Origin: Megaustenia siamemsis
Lineage: Eukaryota; Mollusca; Gastropoda; Stylommatophora; Ariophantidae
Assembly: GCA_032433765.1 (NCBI GenBank)
Contig: JAVIAB010000124.1
Span: forward strand, 80,154,465 to 80,218,464
Direction of reading: 5' to 3'
Length of the DNA stretch: 64,000 nt
This document shows, one piece after another, positions 12,018 through 26,600 of the stretch (position 1 is its first letter; each line of letters begins with the position of its first letter). The notes below the pieces were generated by a model. It was not told the DNA's origin. It worked only from the letters and a program-made list of their open reading frames with translations, and did not search any database. A program made the position numbers and the translations under genes.

Positions 12018-12260
12018 CAGTAAAGAGCCCAAGTGCCGTATAGGGAATACGGTGTTAGTGACCATAATATTTATAGACCTACGGCACATGATTTTTGGGA
12101 TAATGTGGTCGGTATTACGCCCGTGCCGCTTTACTTTCCCAGAAAACAATCCTGTATCTTTTTAAGGCTGGGTGAACCCGGAAGCCGTCGATTAGGAGCA
12201 AACCCGACCTCTGGTCCTTTGTAGTTGAGTTCCCTAACGAGTGAGCTACTGCGGCTCCCT
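12018..12260 (-). mobile_element. tRNA-derived SINE, copy 3
   Basis: Reverse complement of the 6.0-kb SINE body (GTAAAGAGCCC at its 3' end, GAGCTACTGCGGCTCCC at its head). Confidence 0.85.
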
Positions 12261-12469
12261 GATTCAACATCATGGTCACGATGTCCACACGTTACTTTCT
12301 TGTAAAGTAAAGCTGACCTCCATATATTGTGAACAGACCGTTCCACTGCAGGATTTCACAGTTATCATCCATCTGATATATTCTTCCTAAAGTCCCGATA
12401 ACTGCTCGTCTTCTCTTGCCGTCTTGTTGTTGTAGAAAATTAATCTCTTTTACAGATATGTCTGAACGA

Positions 12470-12805
12470 CTGACTTTTTGTATCTATGAGTTGGGACATG
12501 TGATGAGAAGATATAATAACCGAATAGCAAAGCAGGCCCTCATATGGGAAACAACAGGTACGAGTAAAAAGAGGAAGACCCAGGGAGACACTGAGAAGAA
12601 CATTGATGAGAGAGGCAAGAGCAACAGGATTCGGCTCCCTCAATGAGATAGAGCTGCTTGCACAAAACAGAGACAAATGGCGAGATTTGATAAAAAATCT
12701 TTAAATGAAAACTGCTAGAACAAAAATTCAGATATGAGAAGTTGTATCTTGGTCTACGCCCTATGGGCAGGCAACGGCTCGAAAGGTCAATAGATAGATA
12801 GAAGA
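12470..12805 (+). mobile_element. B-related LINE 3' end with TAGA tail
   Basis: Encodes RIAKQALIWETTG, then after a frame change GRPRETLRRTLMREARA and AQNRDKWRDLIKNL, followed by AATAGATAGATAG. A second copy lies at 31098-31362. Confidence 0.8.
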
Positions 12806-13140
12806 AGTAAAGAGCGAGTGTCCGATGCAATCATCATATGGTGAACATGTCAGAGTTTTTACTTGGTTTCACAGTTGACAAAACAATCTGCTCAATCACG
12901 AAAATGCGTGACTGCTCTATTCAAACAACAGAACAGTCAATTCAACGTCGAGAACAACAAACTAGATAGATGATTCAGCGGAACATTTCTACTGAACGAC
13001 TTACAGACCTCAATAATCTCACATAACTAAATAGAAGCAATGACTACGCGACATTCATGACTTCTTGATTTTGTTGTTCTTTTTTCTCAGTAGATGAGGG
13101 TAGAATGACAATCGGTATAGCTGTCTGTGGTACTTTAGAA
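12806..13140. other. No recognised feature
   Basis: Nothing identified. Confidence 0.5.
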
Positions 13141-13142
13141 AC

Positions 13143-13771
13143 ATGACCTATCTAGTAGCATCATCTCTTTATATGACCTATCCAGTAGCATCATCTCTTT
13201 ATATGACCTATCCAGTAGCATCATCTCTTTATATAACCTATCTAGTAGCATCATCTCTTTATATGACCTATCCAGTAGCATCATCTCTTTATATGAACTA
13301 TCCAGTAGCATCATCTCTTTATATGACCTATCCAGTAGCATCATCTCTTTATATAACCTATCTAGTAGCATCACCTCTTTTTATAACCTATCTAGTAGCA
13401 TCATCTCTTTATATAACCTATCCAGTAGCATCATCTCTTTATATAATCTATCTAGTAGCATCATCTCTTTATATGACCTATCCAGTAGCATCATCTCTTT
13501 ATATGACCTATCCAGTAACATCATCTTTTTATATGACCTATCCAGCAGCAGCATCTTTTTATATGACCTATCCAGTAGCATCATCTCTTTATATGACCTA
13601 TCCAGTAGCATCATCTCTTTATATGACCTATCCAGTAGCATCATCTCTTTATATGACCTATCCAGTAGCATCATCTCTTTATATGACCTATTCAGTAGCA
13701 TCATCTCTTTATATGACCTATCCAGTAGCATCATCTCTTTATATGACCTATCCAGTAACATCATCTCTTTA
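13143..13771. repeat. 30-bp minisatellite
   Basis: 21 units, core ATGACCTATCCAGTAGCATC. It is open on both strands (MTYPVASSLY / MMLLDRSYKE). It lies about 200 bp beyond the stop codon of receptor gene 1. Confidence 0.95.
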
Positions 13772-13977
13772 ACATCTCTGAAGTGATGTTATTAGTGCAA
13801 ATCTTTTTGTGGATATAATTATTAGACCAAAAGAAAACCAAATATTATGTACACATCTATTCTGAATGATCGTAGACGGAACATAAAGATTTGTATATAT
13901 TTCAAAGATTTATATTTAAACAGTAGAATACGTTGCAAATTAAACTTAAAGATAAAAATGTTAATCTTTTAGTTCAT

Positions 13978-14613
13978 TTAGCGACTGCTATCGTTAGTAC
14001 ATTCACCTTTATAAGAAAGCCAACACTTTGTCTTAACACAGTCCAGGAACGCTTGTTTATATTTACTGCTCATGAAATAATAAACAAAAATATTTCCCGC
14101 CGAATTTGTTGATTCTAAAATGATCCCCAACCCGATAAAGACAGTGTTCGTGTTTCTAAGTTTGCCATCAATAGAAAGTTCTGGAAACATGGACATAGCT
14201 ATGAAGGAAATAGAAACAGGGACAAAGCAGGCGATGAAGAGGGCTGAGATCACAACCACCATTTTGACAACCCTCTGGTCTCGGTTAGAAACTTTCTCAC
14301 TTTGTGAAGTGGTTGTTGATTTATTTCGCCAATTTGTTTGTTTCTGTAGTTTGATAACCAAGACAGCAGTACAGATAAGGATAATTATGAATGCTGTAAA
14401 TGGGATGAACACGTTGTTAAATGCGAAAGATCCTCTCTGAATACTGGCGCGATTTGCTGTAGGGACCAGTGCTAGGATACTTTTATTCTTTGAAGAAACA
14501 AACACCATTTCTAGTTTGTTGACGAAATAAACTGGGGCAGCGCTTGCCAGTAGTAAGACATACATGCACACGATAATGATGGTAACTCTTTTGGAAGTGA
14601 AGATACCTTTTAC
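13978..14613 (-). CDS. Receptor gene 1, coding exon 3 (TM4 to C-terminus)
   Basis: 636 nt from a strong acceptor (a run of T then ACAG at 14617-14614) to a TAA stop at 13980-13978. It encodes VKGIFTSKRVT, TM4 with VCMYVLLLASAAPVYFV, TM5 with FIPFTAFIIILICTAVLVI, the third intracellular loop, TM6 and TM7, and a short tail ending ECTNDSSR. Extracellular loop 2 has no cysteine. By eye roughly three quarters of the residues match the paralogous exon at 45034-44411. Confidence 0.88.
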   Translation of the reverse strand, partial: VKGIFTSKRVTIIIVCMYVLLLASAAPVYFVNKLEMVFVSSKNKSILALVPTANRASIQRGSFAFNNVFIPFTAFIIILICTAVLVIKLQKQTNWRNKSTTTSQSEKVSNRDQRVVKMVVVISALFIACFVPVSISFIAMSMFPELSIDGKLRNTNTVFIGLGIILESTNSAGNIFVYYFMSSKYKQAFLDCVKTKCWLSYKGECTNDSSR

Positions 14614-17600
14614 CTGTAAAAAAAAACAATGTTAACTCTTTAAGTACGGTTGGTTCTTATCAATTCAGCGGTAGAGACTTCAGAGACAAACTTTTTCATG
14701 GTTTTAAATATTAATCTACATGTTTATATTTGTATAACACATTACACATTGTATATGAGTTTTTAGATAATTAATCAAGGACTTAAATTTCACCAATACC
14801 AAGATGATACAAGTAAAAAGAGTATGGTTTTGTAATGGTATACATTAATCAATTTCAGAGTGACGCACTGTGCAGCTGAACATACATGACGGAAATCGGC
14901 ATGGCGTATGGTGAGTAGACACGTACGGAAAGATTTAAGAGTTGCCGTTTAAAATATGATTATGCGCATGTTTTTTTATCTTATAGAGTTTGCATGTGCT
15001 TGCGTGTACGTGCGGTTGTGCGATAGTGCGTGTATTGACTTTGATGTACTGACAGATTGTCTGTAGAAGTGATCAGTATCTGCCAGCAGACGGTGTCTGG
15101 TCTGTTATTGAACGTCTAGCTTCTATTGTAATCAATATTAGATCTTCAATTTGGCAACAGAAGGAGCAAGTTGTAGTTTTTCTTCATTGTATGATACTGG
15201 AACCGTTCTTTGTTCTATTAGTTCACCTGTTCTCTGACCTTCTCATGTATCCCTTAACTATTGTGGTTGTGCCTGCTTGTATTTCTGCGGTCTCTACCAC
15301 ACAATCTATTATCAAATCTCCTTAGACCTTTTCACTTGATCATGGATGCTTTTCACACATCTCTGTACCCAAACTTTTCACACATCCCTGTACCCATCTT
15401 TTGACACATTTCTGTACCCAAACTTTTCACACATCTCTGTACCCAAACTTTTCACGCATTTCTGTACCCAAACTTCTAATACATCTCTGTACCCAGACTT
15501 TTCCTACATCTATGTACCCAAACTTTTCACACATCTATGTACCCAAACTTTTCACGCATTTCTGTACCCAAACTTCTAATACATCTCTGTACCCAGACTT
15601 TTCCTACATCTATGTACCCAAACTTTTCATACATCTATGTACCCAAACTTTTCACGCATTTCTGTACCCAAACTTCTAATACATCTCTGTACCCAAACTT
15701 TTCACGTATCTCTGTACCCAAACTTTTCACGCATTTCTGTACCCAAACTTTTCACACATCTCTGTACCCAAACTTTTCACGCATTTCTGTACCCAAACTT
15801 CTAATACATCTCTGTACCCAAACTTTTCACGTATCTCTGTACCCAAACCTTTCACACATCTCTGTACCCAAACTTTTCACACATCTCTGTACCCAAACTT
15901 TTCACACATCTCTGTACCCAAACTTTTCACACATCTCTGTACCCAAACTTTTCACACATTTATGTACCCAAACTTTTCACACATCTCTGTACCCAAACTT
16001 TTCACACATTTCTGTACCCAAACTTTTCACACATCACTGTACCCAAATCTTTCACACATCACTGTATCAAATATCTCCACACATCTCTGTATCAAACGTC
16101 TCCACACATTTCTGTATCAAACCTCTCCACACATCTCTGTATCAAACCTCTCCACACGTCTCTGTATCAAACCTCTCCACACATCACTATATCAAACCTT
16201 TCCACGCATCTCTATATAAATCCTCTCCACACATATCTATATCAAACCTATCCATACATCTCTACATCAAACCTCTCCATACATCTCTGTATCAAACCTC
16301 TCCAGACATCTCTATATCAAACCTTTCCACACATCTCTTTATCAAACCTCTCTACAAACCCATATACACGCATTTCTGTACCCAAACTTTTCATACATCT
16401 ATGTACCCAAACTTTTCACACATTTCTGTACCCAAACATTTCACACATCTCTGTACCCAAACTTTTCACGCATTTCTGTACCCAAACTTCTAATACATCT
16501 CTGTACCCAAACTTTTCACGCATTTCTGTACCCAAACTTCTAATACATCTCTGTACCCAAACTTTTCACGTATGTCTGTACCCAAACCTTTCACACATCT
16601 CTGTACCCAAACTTTTCACACATCTCTGTACCCAAACTTTTCACACATCTCTGTACCCAAACTTTTCACGCATTTATGTACCCAGACTTTTAATACATCT
16701 ATGTACCCAAACTTTTCACGCATTTATGTACCCAGACTTTTAATACATCTATGTACCCAAACTTTTCACGCATTTATGTACCCAGACTTTTAATACATCT
16801 CTGTACCCAAACTTTTCACGCATTTATGTACCCAGACTTTTAATACATCTCTGTACCCAAACTTTTCACGCATTTCTGTACCCAGACTTTTAATACATCT
16901 CTGTACCCAAACTTTTCACGCATTTATGTACCCAGACTTTTAATACATCTCTGTACCCAAACTTTTCACACATCTCTGTTCCTAAACTTTTAATACATCT
17001 CTGTACCCAAACTTTTCACGCATTTCTGTACCCAGACTTTTAATACATCTCTGTACCCAAACTTTTCACGCATTTATGTACCCAGACTTTTAATACATCT
17101 ATGTACCCAAACTTTTCACGCATTTATGTACCCAGACTTTTAATACATCTCTGTACCCAAACTTTTCACGCATTTATGTACCCAGACTTTTAATACATCT
17201 ATGTACCCAAACTTTTCACGCATTTCTGTATCCAAACTTTTCACACATCTCTGTACCCAAACTTTTCACACATCTCTGTACCCAAACTTTTCACACATCT
17301 CTGTACCCAAACTTTTCACACATTTATGTACCCAAACTTTTCACACATCTCTGTACCCAAACTTTTCACACATTTCTGTACCCAAACTTTTCACACATCA
17401 CTGTACCCAAATCTTTCACACATCACTGTATCAAATATCTCCACACATCTCTGTATCAAACGTCTCCACACATTTCTGTATCAAACCTCTCCACACATCT
17501 CTGTATCAAACCTCTCCACATGTCTCTGTATCAAACCTCTCCACACATCACTATATCAAACCTTTCCACGCATCTCTATATAAATCCTCTCCACACATAT

Positions 17601-20600
17601 CTATATCAAACCTATCCATACATCTCTACATCAAACCTCTCCATACATCTCTGTATCAAACCTCTCCAGACATCTCTATATCAAACCTTTCCACACATCT
17701 CTTTATCAAACCTCTCTACAAACCCATATACACGCATTTCTGTACCCAAACTTTTCATACATCTATGTACCCAAACTTTTCACACATTTCTGTACCCAAA
17801 CTTTTCACACATCTCTGTACCCAAACTTTTCACGCATTTCTGTACCCAAACTTCTAATACATCTCTGTACCCAAACTTTTCACGCATTTCTGTACCCAAA
17901 CTTCTCACGCATTTATGTACCCAGACTTTTAATACATCTATGTACCCAAACTTTTCACGCATTTATGTACCCAGACTTTTAATACATCTATGTACCCAAA
18001 CTTTCACGCATTTATGTACCCAGACTTTTAATACATCTCTGTACCCAAACTTTCACGCATTTATGTACCCAGACTTTTAATACATCTCTGTACCCAAACT
18101 TTTCACGCATTTATGTACCCAGACTTTTAATACATCTCTGTACCCAAACTTTTCACGCATTTCTGTACCCAGACTTTTAATACATCTCTGTACCCAAACT
18201 TTTCACGCATTTATGTACCCAGACTTTTAATACATCTCTGTACCCAAACTTTTCACACATCTCTGTACCTAAACTTTTAATACATCTCTGTACCCAAACT
18301 TTTCACGCATTTATGTACCCAGACTTTTAATACATCTCTGTACCCAAACTTTTCACGCATTTATGTACCCAGACTTTTAATACATCTATGTACCCAAACT
18401 TTTCACGCATTTATGTACCCAGACTTTTAATACATCTCTGTACCCAAACTTTTCACGCATTTATGTACCCAGACTTTTAATACATCTATGTACCCAAACT
18501 TTTCTCGCATTTCTGTATCCAAACTTTCAATACATCTCTGTACCCAAACTTTTCACACATCTCTGTACCCAAACTTTTCACACATCTCTGTACCCAAACT
18601 TTTCACACATCTCTGTACCCAAACTTTTCACACATTTCTGTACCCAAACTTTTCACACATCACTGTACCCAAATCTTTCACACATCACTGTATCAAATAT
18701 CTCCACACATCTCTGTATCAAACGTCTCCACACATTTCTGTATCAAACCTCTCCACACATCTCTGTATCAAACGTCTCCACACATCTCTGTATCAAACCT
18801 CTCCACACATCTCTGTATCAAACCTCTCCACACATCACTATATCAAACCTTTCCACGCATCTCTATATAAATCCTCTCCACACATATCTATATCAAACCT
18901 ATCCATACATCTCTACATCAAACCTCTCCATACATCTCTGTATCAGACCTCTCCAGACATCTCTATATCAAATCTCTCCACACATCTCGGTATCAAACCT
19001 CTCCACACATCCCTGTATCAAACCTCTCCACACATCTCTTTATCAAACCTCTCCACAAATCTCTTTATCAAACCTTTCCACACATCTCTTTATCAAACCT
19101 TTCCACACATCTCTTTATCAAACCTCTCCACAAATCTCTTTATCAAACCTTTCCACACATCTCTTTATCAAACCTTTCCACAAATCTCTTTATCAAACCT
19201 CTCCACAAATCTCTTTATCAAACCTTTCCACACATCTCTTTATCAAACCTTTCCACAAATCTCTTTATCAAACCTCTCCACAAATCTCTTTATCAAACCT
19301 TTCCACACATCTCTTTATCAAACCTTTCCACACATCTCGTTATCAAACCTCTCCACAAATCTCTTTATCAAACCTTTCCATACATCTCTTTATCAAACCT
19401 TTCCATACATCTCTTTATCAAACCTTTCCATACATCTCTTTATCAAACCTTTCCACACATCTCTTTATCAAACCTCTCCACAAATCTCTTTATCAAACCT
19501 TTCCACACATCTCTTTATCAAACCTTTCACAAATCTCTTTATCAAACCTCTCCACACATCTCTTTATCAAACCTCTCCACTAATCTCTATATCAAACCTC
19601 TCCACAAATCTCTATATCAAACCTTTCCACACATCTCTTTATCCAACATTTCCACACATCTCTATATCAAACCTCTCCACAATTCTCTATATCAAACCTT
19701 TCCACACATCTCTTTATCAAACCTTTCCACACATCTCTATATCAAACCTCTCCACAAATCTCTATATCAAACCTCTCAACAAATCTCCATATCAAAAATT
19801 TCCAAACATCTCTATATCAAACCTCTCCACAAATCTCTATATCAAACCTCCTCACAAATCTCTATATCAAACCTTTCCACACATCTCTTTATCAAACCTC
19901 TCCACAAATCTCTATATCAAACCTCTTCACACATCTCTTTATCAAACCTCTCCACACATCTCTTTATCAAACCTCTCCACAAATCTCTATATCAAACCTC
20001 TCCACAAATCTCTATATCAAACCTTTCCTACTCATCTCTTTATCAAACCTCTCCACAAATCTCTATATCAAACCTCTCCACACTTCTCTTTATCAAACCT
20101 CTCCACACATCTCTTTATCAAACCTCTCCACAAATCTCTATATCAAACCTCTCCACAAATCTCTATATCAAACCTCTTCACAAATCTCTTTATCAAACCT
20201 CTCCACACATCTCTGTATTAAACCTTTTCACTCAACTCTGTTCCAAAGCTTTTCCAAAAGAATAGCTCTTGTCATCAAGCTCTCCATAACCTCTCCATAA
20301 GCTCTCCGTAACCTCTACGATAACTCTGAGTAAGCTCTCCATAAACTCTCCGTAACCTCTACGATAACTCTGAGTAAGCTCTCCATAAACTCTCCGTAAC
20401 CTCTACGATAACTCTGAGTAAGCTCTCCATAAACTCTCCGTAACCTCTACGATAACTCTGAGTAAGCTCTCCATAAACTCTCCGTAACCTCTACGTTAAC
20501 TCTGAGTAAGCTCTCCATAAACTCTCCGTAACCTCTACGATAACTCTGAGTAAGCTCTCCATAAACTCTCCGTAACCTCTACGATAACTCTGAGTAACCT

Positions 20601-23600
20601 CTCCATAAACTCTCCGTAACCTCTACGATAACTCTGAGTAAGCTCTCCATAAACTCTCCGTAACCTCTACGATAACTCTGAGTAAGCTCTCCATAAACTC
20701 TCCGTAACCTCTACGTTAACTCTGAGTAAGCTCTCCAAAACCTCTTAATTACTTATGGATGTAGTTAATGACATTACTTCTAACGTAACCTAACCACATT
20801 AATCTTCAAATCTGTAACATTGTCTCCACGGATGAAAGCCTAGCTATGTGAGCTAGTGTATTCTGCGCTGCCACTTTATGCTCAAGATTTTACGAAGAAA
20901 ATATACATGTTAGCTAAAAGAAAAAAAAAAGAATTTAAAAAAAGATTAGGTACGGTATTTTGACCTTATCGTTTTTGCCTTTTTCTAGTTGAGGATCGGT
21001 CCGTTCCATTTCAAATTATATATTTGTAGTATTATATTACAAGAGTCCCAGTGGCTGAGTGGTTAGTGTGTTTACTTACTGATCTGAAGGATCCACGTTC
21101 GATCCCTTGAAGTGCGGAAATTTTTTGGACCGACAAGGCTACGATGTTCACACAGTTTTTATAAATGGGATCTAGATATTTTTCTGGAAAGTAAAGGCGG
21201 ACTGACGTGATACCGACCACATCACCCAAAAATGTTACGTGGTCAAGGACAAATATGGGACAAATAAATATTAGGGAGTACTGGTTGCACACGTACATTT
21301 ATGAGCTGAAATGTGATTGTTTTATGTATTTAGATAAAATATTAGAGGAGTGAACCAGTGATGGAAAATGTACAACTGAAATAAATAAAAGAATAGGAAT
21401 GGCAAAAAGTAATTTCAATGCCATGAAAAATATACTAACATCAAAAGAAATAACACCAGGGCTGAAACTAAGAATAGAGAAATGTTACATCTTCTGAATA
21501 TTCCTGTATGGTGCAGAAACATGGACATTAGACCAGAAAACAGAACAGAAAATTGAAGCCTTTGAAATGTGGATTTATAGAAGAATAGGTAGAATTGGAT
21601 GGAAAGAAAAGAAAACAAACGAAGAAGTTTTAAAACAACTAAAAATGAAAAAAAGAACTACTAAACACAATTAGAGCACAAATGAACTTTTTTGGTCATG
21701 TTAAAAGACACAACAGTCTAATAAAAGTAATATTAGAAGGGAAAATACAAGGTAAAAGAGGCAGAGGCAGACCAAGACTAACATGGACGAGTAACATCAA
21801 AAGATGGACAAATCAGCCTATGGCAATCTGCACCATCAAAGCAAGAGACAGAGTGGAATGGCGCTCCATGGTAGCCAACCTTCGATGCGGAGAGGGCACT
21901 CAATGATGATGATGATGATTAGAGGAGTCTTGGCCCTCCTTTGCATCCTCTGAAGATGCGCCGCTGTCACTAACGACTCCTCTGCCGCAGCTTCCTAAAT
22001 TTAACAATTATTGCTAAACAGTGACAGACTATGCTACGATTCTCACTTTTAAGTTCGTGCATAATAAATTGCACGTTTGCACAATATTTAAATATCGTAC
22101 CTTTAAAGGCGCTGTGATACACAGACATCTCTCCAAGGTGATGAAGGCGGTTATCCAGCTGGTGACTCGCGAGAAGATGACGTGTGGCCATCCTGCTGTC
22201 AAATACTGAAATCCTATTGGCTCAAACGGAAGGTCGAGCTTACTGAAGTCCGGGTTCATGCAGATATTGGTCCATAGAAGAGTTGCAACACAACAGAGGT
22301 CTGAGATGGCTAGTCCTGACAAATAAGTGGTAATAATTATCTATATAATAACATATAACAACCAAAACCAATTCATCATCATTGTGCGCCGTCTCGGCAT
22401 CGAAGGTTACATACCATGGAACGCCTTTCCACTCTGTCTCTTGCTTTGATGGTGTAGTGTCACGGGCTGACTTGTCCATCTTTTAATGTTACTCGTCCAT
22501 ATTATTCTTATTCTGCCTCTGCTTCTTTTTCCTTGCATTTTCTTTTCCAAGATTACTATTACTACGCTGTTGTGTCTTTCAACATGCCCTAAAATCTCTG
22601 ATGTATCTCCTTTGAATTGTATTTAATAGTTCTATTTTCATATTTTAGTTGTTTTAAGACTTCATTGTTTGTTTTCTTTTCTTTCCATCAATTTCTTCCT
22701 ATTCTTCCATAAATCCACATTTCGAAGGTTTCAATTTTCTTTTCTGTTTTCTTGTCTAATATCTATATTTCTGTACACCACCGATTGACTTAGTCAGCCT
22801 GCTCTATTTCTTTCTGTCTGCAATCACTCTTGTGGACTCGGTTAAGTCGAGGCCTGCCCATTCTTTGATCTGTCCTACTTTTTCTTTGCTCTTACACCCC
22901 CCCCCCCCCCATTCTTCTCGTTCCTCATTGCCTAGTTACAGAAGAAACATACCGTCTCTAGAGGTGAAATGTTATCTTCAGATTTTGAGCGTCTCTTATT
23001 TAGATCGTATCTCTCAAGAGTTCAACAAGAAAACAAATAAAGAGAAGGCAAATATAATGTCAGTTAATCTAAGCCCAGCACATAATTATATTGCTGTCAA
23101 CGGTTAGACACAAATCCAGGAATCTTATCAGTATCTTCGCTGACGACGACAAATTAGATTTAATAACTGAAACCAGAAAGCAAAAGTCAATGAACACAAA
23201 CTAATCAGCAATGTCGATTCCGGAAACATCAAAATTTTAGTAAAGAAAACAAAGAAGTACAGCTACCTGTGCCCGTGCGCTGCCGGGGCCCGAAAGGGGA
23301 GTAAAGAATAGCGGCGCTGTACCCTACCAGGCATGTTCGTAAGAGGCGAGAAAGGAGGGTTAGGCATGGGACTGGCTATCCCATACTGTAAAAAAATAAG
23401 CCGAAAAAACTTCACAAACATGAACAAGTCAAAGAAAGATAAAGTTAATCCGTCAACCAGGAAAGAGAAGGGACTGTCTAAGAGACGTATGGCGCAATCC
23501 GGAGAAAGCCATAAGGAGTCCGGGTTGCCGACTCACCCTTTGTCTACCAGGAAATCATCCAGAATTGGCACTTGGAATGTTCGTACCCTTAACGAACAGG

Positions 23601-26600
23601 GAAAAGCGGCACAAGTGGCAGCAGAAATGACCAACTACAAGATAGATATTCTGGGAATGTGTGAAACATAATGGCTGGGAGCGGAGAGAATAAAATTGAA
23701 TACAGGGGAAATGATTTTATCATCAGGACACCAGGAACCAGGAGCACAACATAGCGAAGGGGTAGCTATAATGCTATCAAAGAATGCACAGAAGACACTA
23801 ATAGAAAGGGAGGCAGTGGGACCAAGACTGGTGAGATCAACATTTAGAACAACCAAAAACAAAATGAAATTATACATTATACAATGCTATGCACCAACCA
23901 ACGATAAAGATGACTCAGTTAAAGATGATTTTTATAAACAGCTACAATGGCAGATGGATGCAAGACGAGCCAAGGATATTATAATCTTGATGGGAGACCT
24001 AAATGCTAAGGTAGGATCAGACAACAGAGGCTTCGAAGAGATTATGGGAAAACATGGACTTGGAGATATAAACGAGAATGGAGAGATATTTATGAATTTC
24101 TGCGCCCTTAATCAAATGAGCATAGGAGGAACAATATTCCAACATAAAAGAATACACAAAGCTACATGGGTGTCACCAGATCATATAACGGAAAATCAAA
24201 TTGATCACATATGTATTAATAATAAGTTTAAGTCATCCTTACAGGATGTAAAAGTATATAGAGGGGCAGATATAGCTTCTGATCATCATCTTCTGTTAGC
24301 CAAACTTAAAATTAAATTAAAAAGGTATACTACAACGAATAAGGGTAGAAAGTATTTCAATGTAGGGTTTCTTAAAGAACAAGGAATTAAAGATAAATTC
24401 GCAGTCACAATATCAAACAAAGTCCTCCAACAACTAGAAAATACAATAAATATAGAAGATCATTGGAAACAGGTAAAAAATATATGGAAAGAGATATGCG
24501 AAGAAACACTGGGGAAAAAAGAACGCCAGAATAAGGCATGGATGACAGCAGAGACCCTGGATAAAATTAAAGAAAGAAAGAACAAGAAAGCAGACATAAA
24601 TAAAAGCAAAACAAGAAGTAATAAAGCCAAGACACAGGAAGCTTACACAGAGGTGAACAAAGAAGTGAGAAGATACAAACAGTTTAACGCCTTTATCAAA
24701 GATAAGAAAGGAAGTCTGCTTAGTAATATAAGGGAACAAATGGAGAGATGGAAAGAGCACTTTGAAGAACTTTTGAACAGACCCGGCTCAAATAATCCTC
24801 CAGATATACTACCAGCATAAGAAGAGTTACACGTTAACTGCGGAAAACCAAGCAAAGAAGAAATAATGAGAGCCATCAAACTATTAAAAGATGGTAAAGC
24901 CACAGGACCAGATGAAATTCCTTCGGAAGCCATCAAAGCAGATATTATCACCTCTACCAAGATGTTACATGATCTATTGGAAAAAATTTGGGAGAGGGAA
25001 GAAATACCTAAAGACTGGAGAGAAGGTTATATGATCAAACTACCAAAGAAAGGAAGTTTACAGGAGTGCACAAATTATAGGGGAATTATGCTACTATCAG
25101 TGCCAGGAAAAATATTAAGCAGAATCATTCTGGAGAGACTAAAAGAGGCTATAGAGAAACACTTGAGACATGAACAAGCAGGTTTTAGGAAGAACAGATC
25201 ATGTGCTGATCAAATAACTACTCTACGTATAATAGTTGAACAAAGTTTAGAACTAAAATCCCCACTTTATATTGGATTCATAGATTACGAAAAGGCATTT
25301 GATAGTTTAGACAGAAGAATGCTTTGGAAGTTGCTGAGTCATTACGGAATCCCCATAAAGTTTATTAACCTGATAAAAACAATGTATGAAGGAACAAAAT
25401 GTAGTGTGGTGCATGAAGGACAGCTTACAAAAGCATTTGAAATAAGAACAGGAGTAAGGCAAGGATGCCTTCTGTCTCCATTTCTCTTTCTACTGGCCAT
25501 AGATTGGATTATGAAAATAACTCAAAACAACAGAAATGGGATCCAATGGTCACTGACCAAACAACTTGATGATTTAGACTTTGCTGATGACATAGCTCTC
25601 CTATCACACAACCACCAACAGATGCAAGATAAAATGAGTATATTAGATGAGAGATCACAACAGCTAGGACTAAAGGTTAATAGAGATAAGACCAACATTA
25701 TGAGAATTAATGCAGTTGGCAATAACCAAATAAAACTAGGAGAAATACCTCTACTAGACGTACAATCTTATATATATCTGGGCATTAATATAGATAAAGA
25801 GGGAGGAACAGAAAATGATACCAAAATAAGGATATCAAAAGCAAGAGGAGCTTTCATTGCACTGGGAAACATATGGAAATCCAAATAAATTAGGCTAAAT
25901 ACAAAAATAAAAATGTTCAACTCCAATGTTAAGTCGGTTCTATTATATGGCTGTGAAACATGGAGAATAACAAAATTGACAATCACGAAGATACAGACTT
26001 TCATTAATGGATGCTTGCGCAGAATAAAGGGATGGAAATGGCAGGACAAAGTCACTAACGTGGAATTATGGAAATGTACCGGTCAAATACCAGTGGATAA
26101 AGAAATACAGCGAAGACGATGGCGATGGATAGGACACACACTACGGAAGCCAACTGAGAGTATTACACAACAGGCCCTTTTTTGGAATCCCCAGGGGAAA
26201 AGACAAAGAGGAAGACCAAGGAATTCTTGGAGAAGACAGATTGAAGCAGAGATGAAGATGATGGGGAAGACATGGAATGATCTTAAAAGAATTGCAAAAA
26301 ACAGAACGACTTGGAAAGTGTTTGTTGAAGACCTATGCTCCACTGGGAGCTAAAAGGTAGAAGAAGAAGAAGACATCTACCGGTACCAGGCATGTAGATT
26401 TTTTGAAAGTAAGAGACACAAAATCCCATAATGATAGATCAGATGCACAATGGATTCTCCAAACAAAACATGGAAGAATAGAACACATTAAAAATGGGCA
26501 AACCCAGTGATGTATTGTCCCTTTATTTATGATAATGGTAATAAATATGTCAACAAATGATAAGATATTAACATAAAGTCATAAAGTCCAAAGAAACAGG

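Noticed and set aside
13143..13771. CRISPR-like regular array
   Set aside because: Units are contiguous with no unique spacers, no cas genes exist, and the genome is eukaryotic; the same holds for all other arrays.
18488..20221. 577-codon plus-strand ORF, and similar long ORFs in the arrays at 2.4, 9.7, 13.1, 15.5, 27.3, 28.5, 39.3 and 53.4 kb
   Set aside because: They are tandem repeats whose unit (or triple unit) is a multiple of three, often open on both strands, with no start context, domain or unique sequence.
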